A stretch of DNA of 64,000 bases from the NCBI GenBank assembly GCA_050246635.1, contig JBFWVR010000003.1:413854-477853 (forward strand). Reading direction: 5' to 3'. Numbering within the stretch: the stretch's first letter is position 1; each line of letters starts with the position of its first letter. The position numbers and the translations under genes are program-made. A model generated the notes under the pieces. The model worked only from the letters and a program-made list of their open reading frames with translations, had not been told where the DNA came from and searched no databases. This document shows positions 1 to 7,738 of the stretch, piece after piece. The DNA comes from JBFWVR01 sp050246635. GTDB taxonomy: Bacteria > Acidobacteriota > Vicinamibacteria > Vicinamibacterales > UBA2999.

Positions 1-617
1 GGAATGGCGTCGGCCGCGCCGTTGGCGTCGAGGAAGAGCCGCCCGACGCGCAGGTCGAGGTCCGGGTCACGGCCGGTCTCGGCGGCCAGCTGGGCGAGCA
101 CGGCGTGCGCGCGTTCCCGCGCGTCGAGCGCCAGCAGGTATTCGACGAGCTCGAAGCCGACGGCCAGCCGCTGGTCACGCGCATCCGCCGGCCAGGACCC
201 GAAGTAGGAGCGCTGGTAATAGACGTCGGTCTCGGCATCGCCGAGGGCCCGTGCGACGCGGGCGCGGACGAGGTTCGCCGGGCCGCTGGTCGGGTCCTCG
301 CGGATGGCATCGTCCAGGTAGGTCTCGGCTTCGCGGGGGTGGCCGGCGTCGAGCAGGGCCGTCGCCAGGATCAGCGCGTAGTCGGCGTTGCCGCGATCGA
401 GCAGGAGGGCGGCCCGCAGCTGCACGATGCCCTGGTCGAGGTTGCCGGCGTCGACGAGCGTCGAGCCGCGCGCGAAGTGGTCCTGGGCCCTCGCGTGCTG
501 TTCCTCGTGGTAGTAGCGGGCCAGCGTCGTCGTCGTCATGAACATGGCGACGAGCAGGACAGCGACCGCCGTGTAGGCGCGGGAGGGGGCGGCGCGGAAC
601 CAGTTCCAGACCGCCAT
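1..617 (-). CDS. TPR-repeat membrane-anchored protein (C-terminus beyond window)
   Basis: The minus-strand frame is open from an ATG at 615-617 to the window edge, giving the first 205 residues of a longer protein. Residues 14-33 are one hydrophobic segment that probably anchors it in the inner membrane. From about residue 38 the chain is Ala-rich helical with TPR-like spacing, for example the repeats around ARAQDHFARGSTLVDAGN and LRAALLLDRGNADYALIL. It lies about 100 bases downstream of two antiporter genes on the same strand and may be co-transcribed with them. TPR proteins usually scaffold protein-protein contacts; the partner here cannot be inferred. The TPR class is fairly sure, the specific role unknown. 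Confidence 0.75.
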   Translation of the reverse strand, partial: MAVWNWFRAAPSRAYTAVAVLLVAMFMTTTTLARYYHEEQHARAQDHFARGSTLVDAGNLDQGIVQLRAALLLDRGNADYALILATALLDAGHPREAETYLDDAIREDPTSGPANLVRARVARALGDAETDVYYQRSYFGSWPADARDQRLAVGFELVEYLLALDARERAHAVLAQLAAETGRDPDLDLRVGRLFLDANGAADAI

Positions 618-713
618 CAGACGGCCCCTTTCCGCCCGGCGGGGTACGAACACTTGCGGATCACGTGCGGCCTGACTCTCCCTCTCGCCGCGGCGACCGC
701 GCCTCCCGGCGGG

Positions 714-2147
714 TCACAGCAGCATGAAACACACGGCGGACACCAGCGTGGGCACGATGGCGCCACCCAGCAGCCCGAGCGGCGAGATGCCGCCGACGAA
801 GAACCGGTTGAGCAGCGCCTGGCCCGCGGGGTTCGGCGCGTTGGCGATCACCGTCAGGCCCCCACCCGTGACCGCTCCCGCCACGACGGCGTACTTGAGC
901 GATTCCCCGAGATTCGGCACGAGGGTCGACAGGTAGGTGATCAGGGCGTTGTCATTGAACGCCGTCAGGACCACCGCCCCGCCAAACAGCGACTGCTCGT
1001 TGAGCGAGCCCAGCACCGGCGAGATCCACCAGCCCTGGAGGCCCCCGTGAATCACGAGGCCCGCCAGGAAGAACCCGACGAGCAGCGGCGGCTTCAGGTC
1101 CAGCGGGGTCTGGAACGGCGCCGTGGCCTTGGCAAACCCCAGGAAGAAGAGGAAGCCGCCGATGAAGAGGGCCGGGTAGTGCGCCTGGGCGACCGTCCAG
1201 CCGAGGAACGCGAGGTGGGTCATGGTGACCCACAGGGGGATGCCCTCGGCCTCCGGGATGTGCAGCCGCTTCTCGTGCACCGAGTCGCCCTGCTGGTCGG
1301 CGAGCCCCTTGAGCTCCTTGCGAAACAACAGGAAATACAGCGTGTTCGAGATCCCGATGGCGATGAGCGCCTTCCAGCCGAAGTTGGCCTGCATGTGCGC
1401 GAGGCCCCAGTCCCACGTGCGCGCGACCATCAGCACGGGCGGCGCGGCGAAGTGCGTGAGCGTGCCGCCAATCGAGACGTTGACGAACAGCAGCCCAAGG
1501 GTCGCGTACTGGAGCCGCCGGCCGGGACGGCAGGCGTAGAACTGCCGGCCGAGCAGCAGGGCGCTGATGGTCATCGCCGCCGGCTCGGTGATGAACGAGC
1601 CGAGCACCGGGCCGACGCTCAGGATGGACATCCACCAGGCGGCCGGCGTGCCGCCGCCGAGCGCCGCCACCCGCCGGAGCGCGGCCTCGGCGAAGCCCAC
1701 CACCGGCTGGGTCGCCGCAATCGCCATGATGACGACCACGAACATCGGCTCGGTGAAGTTGACCGTCTCGCTCAGGTAGTGCTTGGCGGTCTCCCAGTCG
1801 AAATACGCGGTGATCGCGGCCAGGATCGCCACGACCCACATCCCGAACACGACCTCGATCTCGCCGAAGAAATGAAGGACTTCCGCAATGAAGCTCGGCC
1901 GCGGCTCGAGGCCCTCCGCGCGGCGGCGCTCGTCGAACCGGTGCTGCACGTCGTGGGCGAGGTGCAGGAACCGGTTGGCGAGGAAGGTGTGCACCACGGC
2001 GACAAGGAAGATGCCGGTGGCGATCCCGTTGAACGGGTACTGTTCCAGCCGTGCGAGCAGGATGCCCAGGACACCTGGGGCCACGGGCGGCACATACTGG
2101 TCGGGTGGCAGCGGGAAGGCCGCCTGGGAGAGCGAGCTCACATCCAT
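714..2147 (-). CDS. Putative Na+/H+ antiporter (PF07399-like)
   Basis: A 477-residue polytopic membrane protein with many hydrophobic segments and a polar N-terminal stretch containing HLAHDVQHRFDERRR. The segments around FTEPMFVVVIMAIAATQP, GSFITEPAAMTISALLL and LTAFNDNALITYLSTL resemble the putative Na+/H+ antiporter family, in which conserved acidic residues inside membrane helices carry the ions. The start ATG at 2147 has a GAGGG ribosome binding site about 9 bases upstream. It begins only 20 bases after the CaCA exchanger stop, so the two ion exchangers probably form one operon for sodium, calcium and proton balance. The transport direction and ion are family inference. Confidence 0.75.
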   Translation of the reverse strand: MDVSSLSQAAFPLPPDQYVPPVAPGVLGILLARLEQYPFNGIATGIFLVAVVHTFLANRFLHLAHDVQHRFDERRRAEGLEPRPSFIAEVLHFFGEIEVVFGMWVVAILAAITAYFDWETAKHYLSETVNFTEPMFVVVIMAIAATQPVVGFAEAALRRVAALGGGTPAAWWMSILSVGPVLGSFITEPAAMTISALLLGRQFYACRPGRRLQYATLGLLFVNVSIGGTLTHFAAPPVLMVARTWDWGLAHMQANFGWKALIAIGISNTLYFLLFRKELKGLADQQGDSVHEKRLHIPEAEGIPLWVTMTHLAFLGWTVAQAHYPALFIGGFLFFLGFAKATAPFQTPLDLKPPLLVGFFLAGLVIHGGLQGWWISPVLGSLNEQSLFGGAVVLTAFNDNALITYLSTLVPNLGESLKYAVVAGAVTGGGLTVIANAPNPAGQALLNRFFVGGISPLGLLGGAIVPTLVSAVCFMLL

Positions 2148-2167
2148 TGCGGAGACCCTCTACTCTA

Positions 2168-3283
2168 TCAGCTTGACGCCGCGCGGCGCGACCGCGGCCA
2201 CGCGCGCCACGCCATGACCGCCAGTGTCACCCCCGTCAGCGGCAGCGCAAACCACACCAGGGCCACGCGGAAGGCCCCGAGCGACTCGTGCTGGCTCGCG
2301 TCCAGCACGAGGTAGGCCACGTACGCGCCGTAGTACGCCAGGAACAGCGCCCCCTCCCAGCGCGCGATGCCCCCCCCGTGCATGAACACGGGCAGGCAGG
2401 CGACGGCGACGGCAATCATCACCGGCACGTCGAACCGCAGCGCCGACGGTGCCACGTCCACACCCGCGGGGGCCAGCAGGCTCGTCGCCCCCAGCACGGC
2501 CAGCAGGTTGAACAGGTTGCTCCCCACGACGTTGCCCACCGCGATGTCGCGCTCGCCCCGGACGGCGGCCACGATCGACGCGGCAATCTCCGGCAGCGAG
2601 GTGCCGGCCGCCACCACCGTCAGGCCGATCACCAGTTCCCCGACGCCCGCCCAGCGCGCCAGCTCGACGGCGCCCGCGACGAGCCATCGCGCCCCCAGCA
2701 CCAGCAGGACCAGGCCGCCGAGGACCTGCAGCGCGGGCGGCCACCAGGCGCCATTCCCGGGCGCCTGTCCGGCCTCCGCGTCCCCCTCCGCCGGCTCGCG
2801 CCGGCTCGCGACGATCGCCCAGGTCGTGTAGGCGATCACCGCGCCCCCCAGGAAGAGTCCGTCCAGGCGCCCGAGCTGTCCGTCCAGCCCCAGCAGCGCC
2901 ACCACGATCGAGGCGCCGATCATCAACGGCACGTCGATCCGCACGATCCGCTGGTGCACGACGAGCGGCGTGATCAGCGCGGACACGCCCAGGATCAGCA
3001 GCACGTTGAGGATGTTGCTGCCGACGACGTTGCCGAGGGCGAGGTCGCTGCCCCCGGTGAGCGCCGCCCGGACGCTGACCGCCAGCTCCGGCGCGCTCGT
3101 GCCGAAGGCCACCACGGTGAGCCCGATGACGAGCGGCGACACGCCCCACCGGCGCGCGAGCCGCGAGGCGCCGCGCACGAGCAGTTCGCCGCCGCCGGCG
3201 AGGAGGACGAGGCCGAGCCCCGCAAGGAGGGTGGTCACGAGTCGCGGCCCGACGGCCGACAGGAGCCAGACATGGCCTTCCAC
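2168..3283 (-). CDS. Calcium/sodium antiporter, CaCA family (YrbG-like)
   Basis: A 371-residue inner-membrane exchanger with the two inverted alpha repeats of the cation/Ca2+ exchanger superfamily. The first contains GTSAPELAVSV and GNVVGSNILN; the second contains GTSLPEIAASI and GNVVGSNLFN. These acidic and Asn/Ser residues form the ion sites. A polar linker rich in Glu and Ala (RREPAEGDAEAGQAPG) separates the halves, as in YrbG-type proteins. It starts at a GTG (3283) and is followed closely by a second antiporter. A 14-base perfect palindrome lies about 40 bases upstream, between this gene and the divergent methyltransferase, and may be an operator. Confidence 0.88.
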   Translation of the reverse strand: MEGHVWLLSAVGPRLVTTLLAGLGLVLLAGGGELLVRGASRLARRWGVSPLVIGLTVVAFGTSAPELAVSVRAALTGGSDLALGNVVGSNILNVLLILGVSALITPLVVHQRIVRIDVPLMIGASIVVALLGLDGQLGRLDGLFLGGAVIAYTTWAIVASRREPAEGDAEAGQAPGNGAWWPPALQVLGGLVLLVLGARWLVAGAVELARWAGVGELVIGLTVVAAGTSLPEIAASIVAAVRGERDIAVGNVVGSNLFNLLAVLGATSLLAPAGVDVAPSALRFDVPVMIAVAVACLPVFMHGGGIARWEGALFLAYYGAYVAYLVLDASQHESLGAFRVALVWFALPLTGVTLAVMAWRAWPRSRRAASS

Positions 3284-3320
3284 CGTAGCCGCCGCCCCTC
3301 TACATAGGCAATACGGAAAT

Positions 3321-3334
3321 GTATGAGCTCATAC
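3321..3334. promoter_or_regulatory. 14-bp perfect palindrome in divergent promoter region
   Basis: GTATGAGCTCATAC is fully self-complementary and sits between the divergent antiporter (start 3283) and methyltransferase (start 3381) genes. Its position and dyad symmetry suit a dimeric repressor or activator site. A T-rich run follows at about 3339-3346. The regulator is unknown. Confidence 0.4.
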
Positions 3335-3380
3335 TTCGGTTTTTTCTCATCACACGGGACGGGATGACGCGGCGGCCGCC

Positions 3381-3905
3381 ATGGGGTACCGTGCCGTCGT
3401 GCAGTATGCGCTCCACGAGAGCCCGATCGGGCCATTGCTGCTCGCGGGCGACGCCGACGGGCTGCGTGTCCTGGCGTTCGCGGGGGCCCGCTTTGCCGGG
3501 GATGGACGGGCGAAGGCGCCGGTGCCCGTCGATCCGGCCTGGGAGCCGGACCGGGGGGCCCTCACGGCGATCCGCGCGGAGCTGGACGCCTACTTCGCCG
3601 GGCGGCTGCGGGCGTTCACCGTGCCCGTGCGGCCGGGCGGCACGGCGTTCCAGGGCCGGGTCTGGGCCGCGCTCCAGCGGATTCCCTACGGCGAGACGAT
3701 CAGCTACCAGGACCTGGCGGACCGGATTGGCAACCCGCGCGCGGTGCGGGCCGTCGGGCTGGCCAACGGCGCCAACCCCGTGGCCATCGTCATCCCCTGC
3801 CACCGGGTGATTGGCCGCAACGGGTCGCTCGTGGGATTCGGCGGCGGGCTGCCGATCAAGCAGGCGCTGCTCGACCTGGAACGCGGGCAGCGCCGCCTCC
3901 TTTGA
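3381..3905 (+). CDS. ogt: Methylated-DNA--[protein]-cysteine S-methyltransferase
   Basis: A 174-residue suicide DNA-repair protein that transfers alkyl groups from O6-alkylguanine or O4-alkylthymine to its own cysteine. The active-site signature PCHRVIG is present with acceptor Cys140. The helix-turn-helix region around GETISYQDLADRIGNPRAVRAVG and the Asn hinge in GLANGAN are intact. The N-terminal half (YALHESPIGPLLLAG) is the usual ribonuclease-H-like domain. Length fits stand-alone Ogt/AGT rather than the Ada fusion. It is divergent from the antiporter operon and is followed by the PhoD gene on the same strand. Confidence 0.92.
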   Translation: MGYRAVVQYALHESPIGPLLLAGDADGLRVLAFAGARFAGDGRAKAPVPVDPAWEPDRGALTAIRAELDAYFAGRLRAFTVPVRPGGTAFQGRVWAALQRIPYGETISYQDLADRIGNPRAVRAVGLANGANPVAIVIPCHRVIGRNGSLVGFGGGLPIKQALLDLERGQRRLL

Positions 3906-3996
3906 CGGACGCCAGCACCCGGCACCGCGAATCGCGGAGGGCTCCGGGGCCTGATTCTTGATTCCGTTTTCCGGTTTCTTGATTATCTTGTGCGTT

Positions 3997-5595
3997 GTGC
4001 GTCGCATCTCCCGCCGTGACTTCCTGACCACGGGTGTCGCACTCGGCGCCCTGCCCCTCGTGCGCTGTGCGCCGCCGCCGGGCGGGGGCGCGGCCGATCG
4101 CATCTTCCGCCACGGCGTCGCGAGCGGCGACCCGCTGTCCGACCGTGTCGTCCTGTGGTCGCGGGTGACGGCCGAGGGACGGGACGCGGTCGACGTCACC
4201 TGGACCGTCGCGACCGACCGGACGCTCTCGCGCATCGTGAGTCGTGGCGAGACGCGCACCGGGGCGGCGCGCGATCACACCGTGAAGGTGGACGTCGGCG
4301 GGCTGGAACCCGGGCGGACCTACTACTATCGATTCGACGCGCTGGGCGACCGCTCGGTGATCGGGCGCACCCGCACGCTGCCCGCCACGGGGCTCGTTCA
4401 CGCCCGAATCGCGGTGGTCTCCTGCGCGAACTTCCCGTTCGGCTACTTCAACGCGTACGGGGCCATTGCCGCGCGTCCGGACCTGGACCTCGTCGTCCAC
4501 CTCGGCGACTACTACTACGAGTACGCGAACAACAGCTACGGCAACCGGCCCGAGGGCGACGGCACGCGCTTCGGGCGCATCCCGGTGCCCGACCGCGAGA
4601 CGATCGCGCTGGCCGACTACCGCGCGCGCCATGCGCAGTACAAGACGGACCCCGATCTCCAGGCCATCCACCGGCAGCACCCCTTCGTCGTGACCTGGGA
4701 CGACCACGAATTCGCCAACAACGCGTGGCGCGGGGGCGCGCAGAACCACGATTCGACGGAAGGCGACTGGTACGTGCGGCGGAATGCCGCGATGCGGGCC
4801 TACTTCGAGTGGATGCCGATCCGCGAGGGGGATGCGCTGGGGCCGCGGATCTACCGGACCATCCGCCTCGGAGGCCTGGCTGACCTCATCATGCTCGACA
4901 CGCGCCTGGTGGGGCGCGACCAGCAGGTCGACCGCCGCGAGGTGGCGCTCATCGAGGAGGCGAACCGGTCGATCCTGGGTGCGGGCCAGGAGGACTGGCT
5001 GGGCGGTGAGCTCGTCGAGTCGGTGCGGGCCGGCACGCCCTGGCAGGTGCTGGGCCAGCAGGTGATCTTCGCCCCGCAGGTGGCGGCGCACGAGGCGAGC
5101 GCGAACGCCGACTCGTGGGACGGGTACCGCGCGTGCCGTGATCGCGTCTTCGACATGGTGGAAGCCGCGGGGGTGCGCAACCTGGCCGTGCTGACGGGCG
5201 ATGCCCACAGCAACTGGGCCTGGGACCTGCCGCGGCGGCCGTTCGACGGCTATGACCCGGCGACGGGGCGCGGGTCGCTCGGCGTGGAGCTGGTGGGCAC
5301 GTCGGTCACGTCGCCGAGCACGCTCGGCACGGGGCCGGACGGCGAGGCCTTCCTCCGGCGGATCCGCGACAGCCGGCCGAACCTGCATTACGTGGATGGC
5401 CGGTACCGCGGCTACTACATCCTGGACCTGACGCCGGAGCGGCTGCAGGCGGATTACTACACCATGCGCACCATCGAGGATCGGTCGCGCGACGAGACCT
5501 TCGCCCGCGGCTTCGCGGCCGAGGCCGGGCGCATGCACCTGGAGCCGGTCTCGTCACCCGCCCCGGCCAAGGACGCGCCGGAACCGGCGCCATGA
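3997..5595 (+). CDS. phoD: Alkaline phosphatase D family protein, Tat-exported
   Basis: From GTG 3997 this is 532 residues beginning with a twin-arginine signal (RRISRRDFL) and a short hydrophobic stretch, so the folded enzyme should be exported by Tat. A TTG at 3958 would add a hydrophobic extension in front of the Tat motif and is less likely. An N-terminal Fn3-like domain (VASGDPLSDRVVLWSRV) precedes the PhoD-like metallophosphatase domain with metal-ligand motifs LGDYYYEY, WDDHEFANN and LTGDAHSNW. The family cleaves phosphomono- and diesters using Ca and Fe. No Pho box was recognised upstream. Confidence 0.88.
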   Translation: MRRISRRDFLTTGVALGALPLVRCAPPPGGGAADRIFRHGVASGDPLSDRVVLWSRVTAEGRDAVDVTWTVATDRTLSRIVSRGETRTGAARDHTVKVDVGGLEPGRTYYYRFDALGDRSVIGRTRTLPATGLVHARIAVVSCANFPFGYFNAYGAIAARPDLDLVVHLGDYYYEYANNSYGNRPEGDGTRFGRIPVPDRETIALADYRARHAQYKTDPDLQAIHRQHPFVVTWDDHEFANNAWRGGAQNHDSTEGDWYVRRNAAMRAYFEWMPIREGDALGPRIYRTIRLGGLADLIMLDTRLVGRDQQVDRREVALIEEANRSILGAGQEDWLGGELVESVRAGTPWQVLGQQVIFAPQVAAHEASANADSWDGYRACRDRVFDMVEAAGVRNLAVLTGDAHSNWAWDLPRRPFDGYDPATGRGSLGVELVGTSVTSPSTLGTGPDGEAFLRRIRDSRPNLHYVDGRYRGYYILDLTPERLQADYYTMRTIEDRSRDETFARGFAAEAGRMHLEPVSSPAPAKDAPEPAP

Positions 5596-5597
5596 CC

Positions 5598-5827
5598 ATT
5601 TCAGATCGGATGATTGCCGATTGACGATTGCAGAGTGAAACAGGCCCGCCACGAAGCGCACAGAGGACACGAGTGTTCAGCACGTTCCAGAACGACCACA
5701 GGGCTCCGTGTTTTCCGGTTGTTCCCCGTCCTTCGTGGGCGTCGTGTCCTTCGTGGCGGACGTTTCCTCAGTCGTCAATCTGAAATCTCCAATCTGCAAT
5801 CTTCAATCTGCGATCTTCAATCTGAAT
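5598..5827. repeat. Mirrored composite intergenic repeat (element 1)
   Basis: This fills most of the 345-base gap between the phosphatase and the oxidoreductase operon. On the left are degenerate GATTG repeats (5598-5638) and a GCCACGAAGCGCACAGAGG module (5648-5673). On the right are the inverted counterparts: CTTCGTGG-type repeats (5728-5757), then degenerate CAATCTGCAATCTT repeats (5770-5827). The arms are inverse copies, so the whole could form a long imperfect stem around a spacer of about 55 bases. The same layout recurs at 24537-24701 and, with a different core, at 61324-61448. No gene was found in the gap. Confidence 0.7.
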
Positions 5828-5841
5828 TTCCCCCGGGAATG

Positions 5842-5850
5842 TGCTTTAAT
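5842..5850 (+). promoter_or_regulatory. Possible extended -10 promoter for the oxidoreductase operon
   Basis: TG-C-TTTAAT at 5842-5850 is an extended -10 type sequence lying about 90 bases before the ATG at 5941. No good -35 hexamer is visible at 17 bases. An almost identical GTGCT-AAT sequence precedes the RRM gene at 45672. Confidence 0.35.
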
Positions 5851-5940
5851 CCGCCATATACGCGGCGTTTGTAGGCTCAACCGGTTCGCGTCGGCTCCCC
5901 GGCGGCCCTCCTCAATCGTCGCCCCAACGGGGTATCCAGC

Positions 5941-7731
5941 ATGCAGCGCACGGACGTCTCGCATCCGGACTACTACCACAAGGTCGTCGACTGCCAGTGG
6001 GCCTGTCCGGCCCACACCAACGTCCCCGAGTACATCCGGCTGATCGCCCACGGCCGGTTCAGCGATGCCTACATGCTGAACCGGGTGTCGAACGTGTTCC
6101 CGGGCATCCTGGGGCGCACGTGCGACCGGCCGTGCGAGCCGGCGTGCCGCCGTGGCCGCGTGGACGACAAGCCGGTCGCGATCTGCCGCCTGAAGCGCGT
6201 CGCGTCGGATCACCGCGACGACATCCGTGATCGGCTCCCGGTGGCGCCCGTGCAGAAGAACGGGAAGAAGATCGCGCTCATCGGCGCGGGCCCGGCGTCG
6301 CTGACGGTCTGCAACGACCTCATGCCGCTCGGCTACAGCTGCACGATCTTCGAGAAGCTGCCGAAGCCCGGTGGCCTCATGCGGACGAACATCCCGGCCT
6401 TCCGCCTGCCGGCCGACGTGCTGGACGAGGAGATCGCCTACATCACCGACATGGGGGTCGAGGTGCGGTACGACACGCCCGTCGACAGCCTGAAGGCGCT
6501 GGTGGACTCGAACGCGTTCGACGCCGTGTTCGTGGGCAGCGGCGCGCCCAAGGGCAAGGAGCTCGACATCCCGGGCCGGTGGGAGAGCGACCAGATCTTC
6601 ATCGGCATCGAGTGGCTCGAGGCCATCCACTTCGGGCACGTCGAGTCGATCGGGCCGCGGGTGCTCATCATCGGCGTCGGCAACACGGCGATGGACTGCT
6701 GCCGCTCGTCGAAGCGGCTCGGCGCGACCGACGTCAAGGTCATCGCGCGCAAGACCCGCAAGTACTTCAAGGCCTCGCCGTGGGAGCTCGAGGACGCCGA
6801 GGAGGAAGGCGTCGAGATCGTGGAGAACCTGCAGCCCGTACGGTTCGTCCTCGAGCACGGCCGGCTGGTCGGCATGGAGTTCGACCAGTTCAGGTCGGAG
6901 GAGAAGGACGGGCGGCTGCGGCAGGAGGTCATCGGCCGCGTCACGATCCCGTGCGACTCGGTCGTCCTGGCGATCGGCCAGGACAACGCCTTCCCCTGGA
7001 TCGAGCGGGACATGGGGCTCGAGTTCGACCCGAAGTGGGACATGCCGGTCGTGGACAAGCAGACGTTCATGTCCACGCGGCCGGGCGTGTTCTTCGGCGG
7101 CGACGCCGCCTTCGGGCCGGCGAACATCATCTGGGCGGTGGAGCACGGGCACCAGGCGGCCATCTCCATCGACCTCTACTGCCAGGGCGAGGCCGTGACC
7201 ACGCGGCCGCCGCAGCGCATGGAGGTGGAGAGCACGAAGATGGGGCTGCACGAGTGGTCGTACAGCAACAACTTCGACCCCGTGGCGCGCCAGAAGATGG
7301 TCCACCACGAGCTGCCCTCCCGCTTCGAGGGGCTGTCGATCGAGGTGGAGAAGGGGTTCACGCCCGACCAGACGAAGCACGAGGTCGAGCGGTGCCTCAA
7401 CTGCGACGTGCAGACGCACTTCACGGATCGGCTCTGCATCGAGTGCGACGCCTGCGTCGACATCTGCCCCGTGGACTGCCTCACCATCACCGCCAACGGC
7501 GAGGAGGACGACCTGCGGCAGCGCCTGCTGGCGCCGGCGGAGAACCGCGAGCAGCCGCTCTTCGTCTCGGGCCCGCTGAAGCAGACGGGCCGCATCATGG
7601 CGAAGGACGAGAACGTCTGCCTGCACTGCGGCCTCTGCGCCGAGCGCTGCCCCACCTACGCGTGGGACATGCGCAAGTCCGTGCTGAAGATCCCGTACGC
7701 GGGCGCCGCGGTGGCGCTCGAGACGGCCTGA
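5941..7731 (+). CDS. FAD/NADPH-dependent oxidoreductase subunit with C-terminal 2x[4Fe-4S] (GltD-like)
   Basis: A 596-residue electron-transfer protein. The N-terminal domain has the Cys pattern of the DPD/GltD Fe-S domain (CQWACPAHTNVPEYI, then CDRPCEPACRRG). An FAD-binding motif GAGPAS follows near residue 117, and an NAD(P)H-binding motif GVGNTAMDCCR near residue 245. The C-terminus carries two ferredoxin cysteine clusters, CIECDACVDICPVDC (about 499) and CLHCGLCAERCP (about 560). It is directly followed by the 2-oxoacid oxidoreductase alpha and beta genes (7-base gap, then overlap), which lack their own ferredoxin domain. It therefore likely exchanges electrons between the TPP/Fe-S enzyme and NAD(P)H or ferredoxin. 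That role is inference from context. Confidence 0.82.
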   Translation: MQRTDVSHPDYYHKVVDCQWACPAHTNVPEYIRLIAHGRFSDAYMLNRVSNVFPGILGRTCDRPCEPACRRGRVDDKPVAICRLKRVASDHRDDIRDRLPVAPVQKNGKKIALIGAGPASLTVCNDLMPLGYSCTIFEKLPKPGGLMRTNIPAFRLPADVLDEEIAYITDMGVEVRYDTPVDSLKALVDSNAFDAVFVGSGAPKGKELDIPGRWESDQIFIGIEWLEAIHFGHVESIGPRVLIIGVGNTAMDCCRSSKRLGATDVKVIARKTRKYFKASPWELEDAEEEGVEIVENLQPVRFVLEHGRLVGMEFDQFRSEEKDGRLRQEVIGRVTIPCDSVVLAIGQDNAFPWIERDMGLEFDPKWDMPVVDKQTFMSTRPGVFFGGDAAFGPANIIWAVEHGHQAAISIDLYCQGEAVTTRPPQRMEVESTKMGLHEWSYSNNFDPVARQKMVHHELPSRFEGLSIEVEKGFTPDQTKHEVERCLNCDVQTHFTDRLCIECDACVDICPVDCLTITANGEEDDLRQRLLAPAENREQPLFVSGPLKQTGRIMAKDENVCLHCGLCAERCPTYAWDMRKSVLKIPYAGAAVALETA

Positions 7732-7738
7732 TTCGCGG

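Noticed and set aside
105..2315. A 736-residue plus-strand frame
   Set aside because: It is antisense to the TPR gene and the Na+/H+ antiporter, both of which have convincing protein features.
5614..6043. Small plus-strand frames in the gap before the oxidoreductase operon
   Set aside because: They consist of translated mirrored-repeat sequence and overlap the operon start in another frame.
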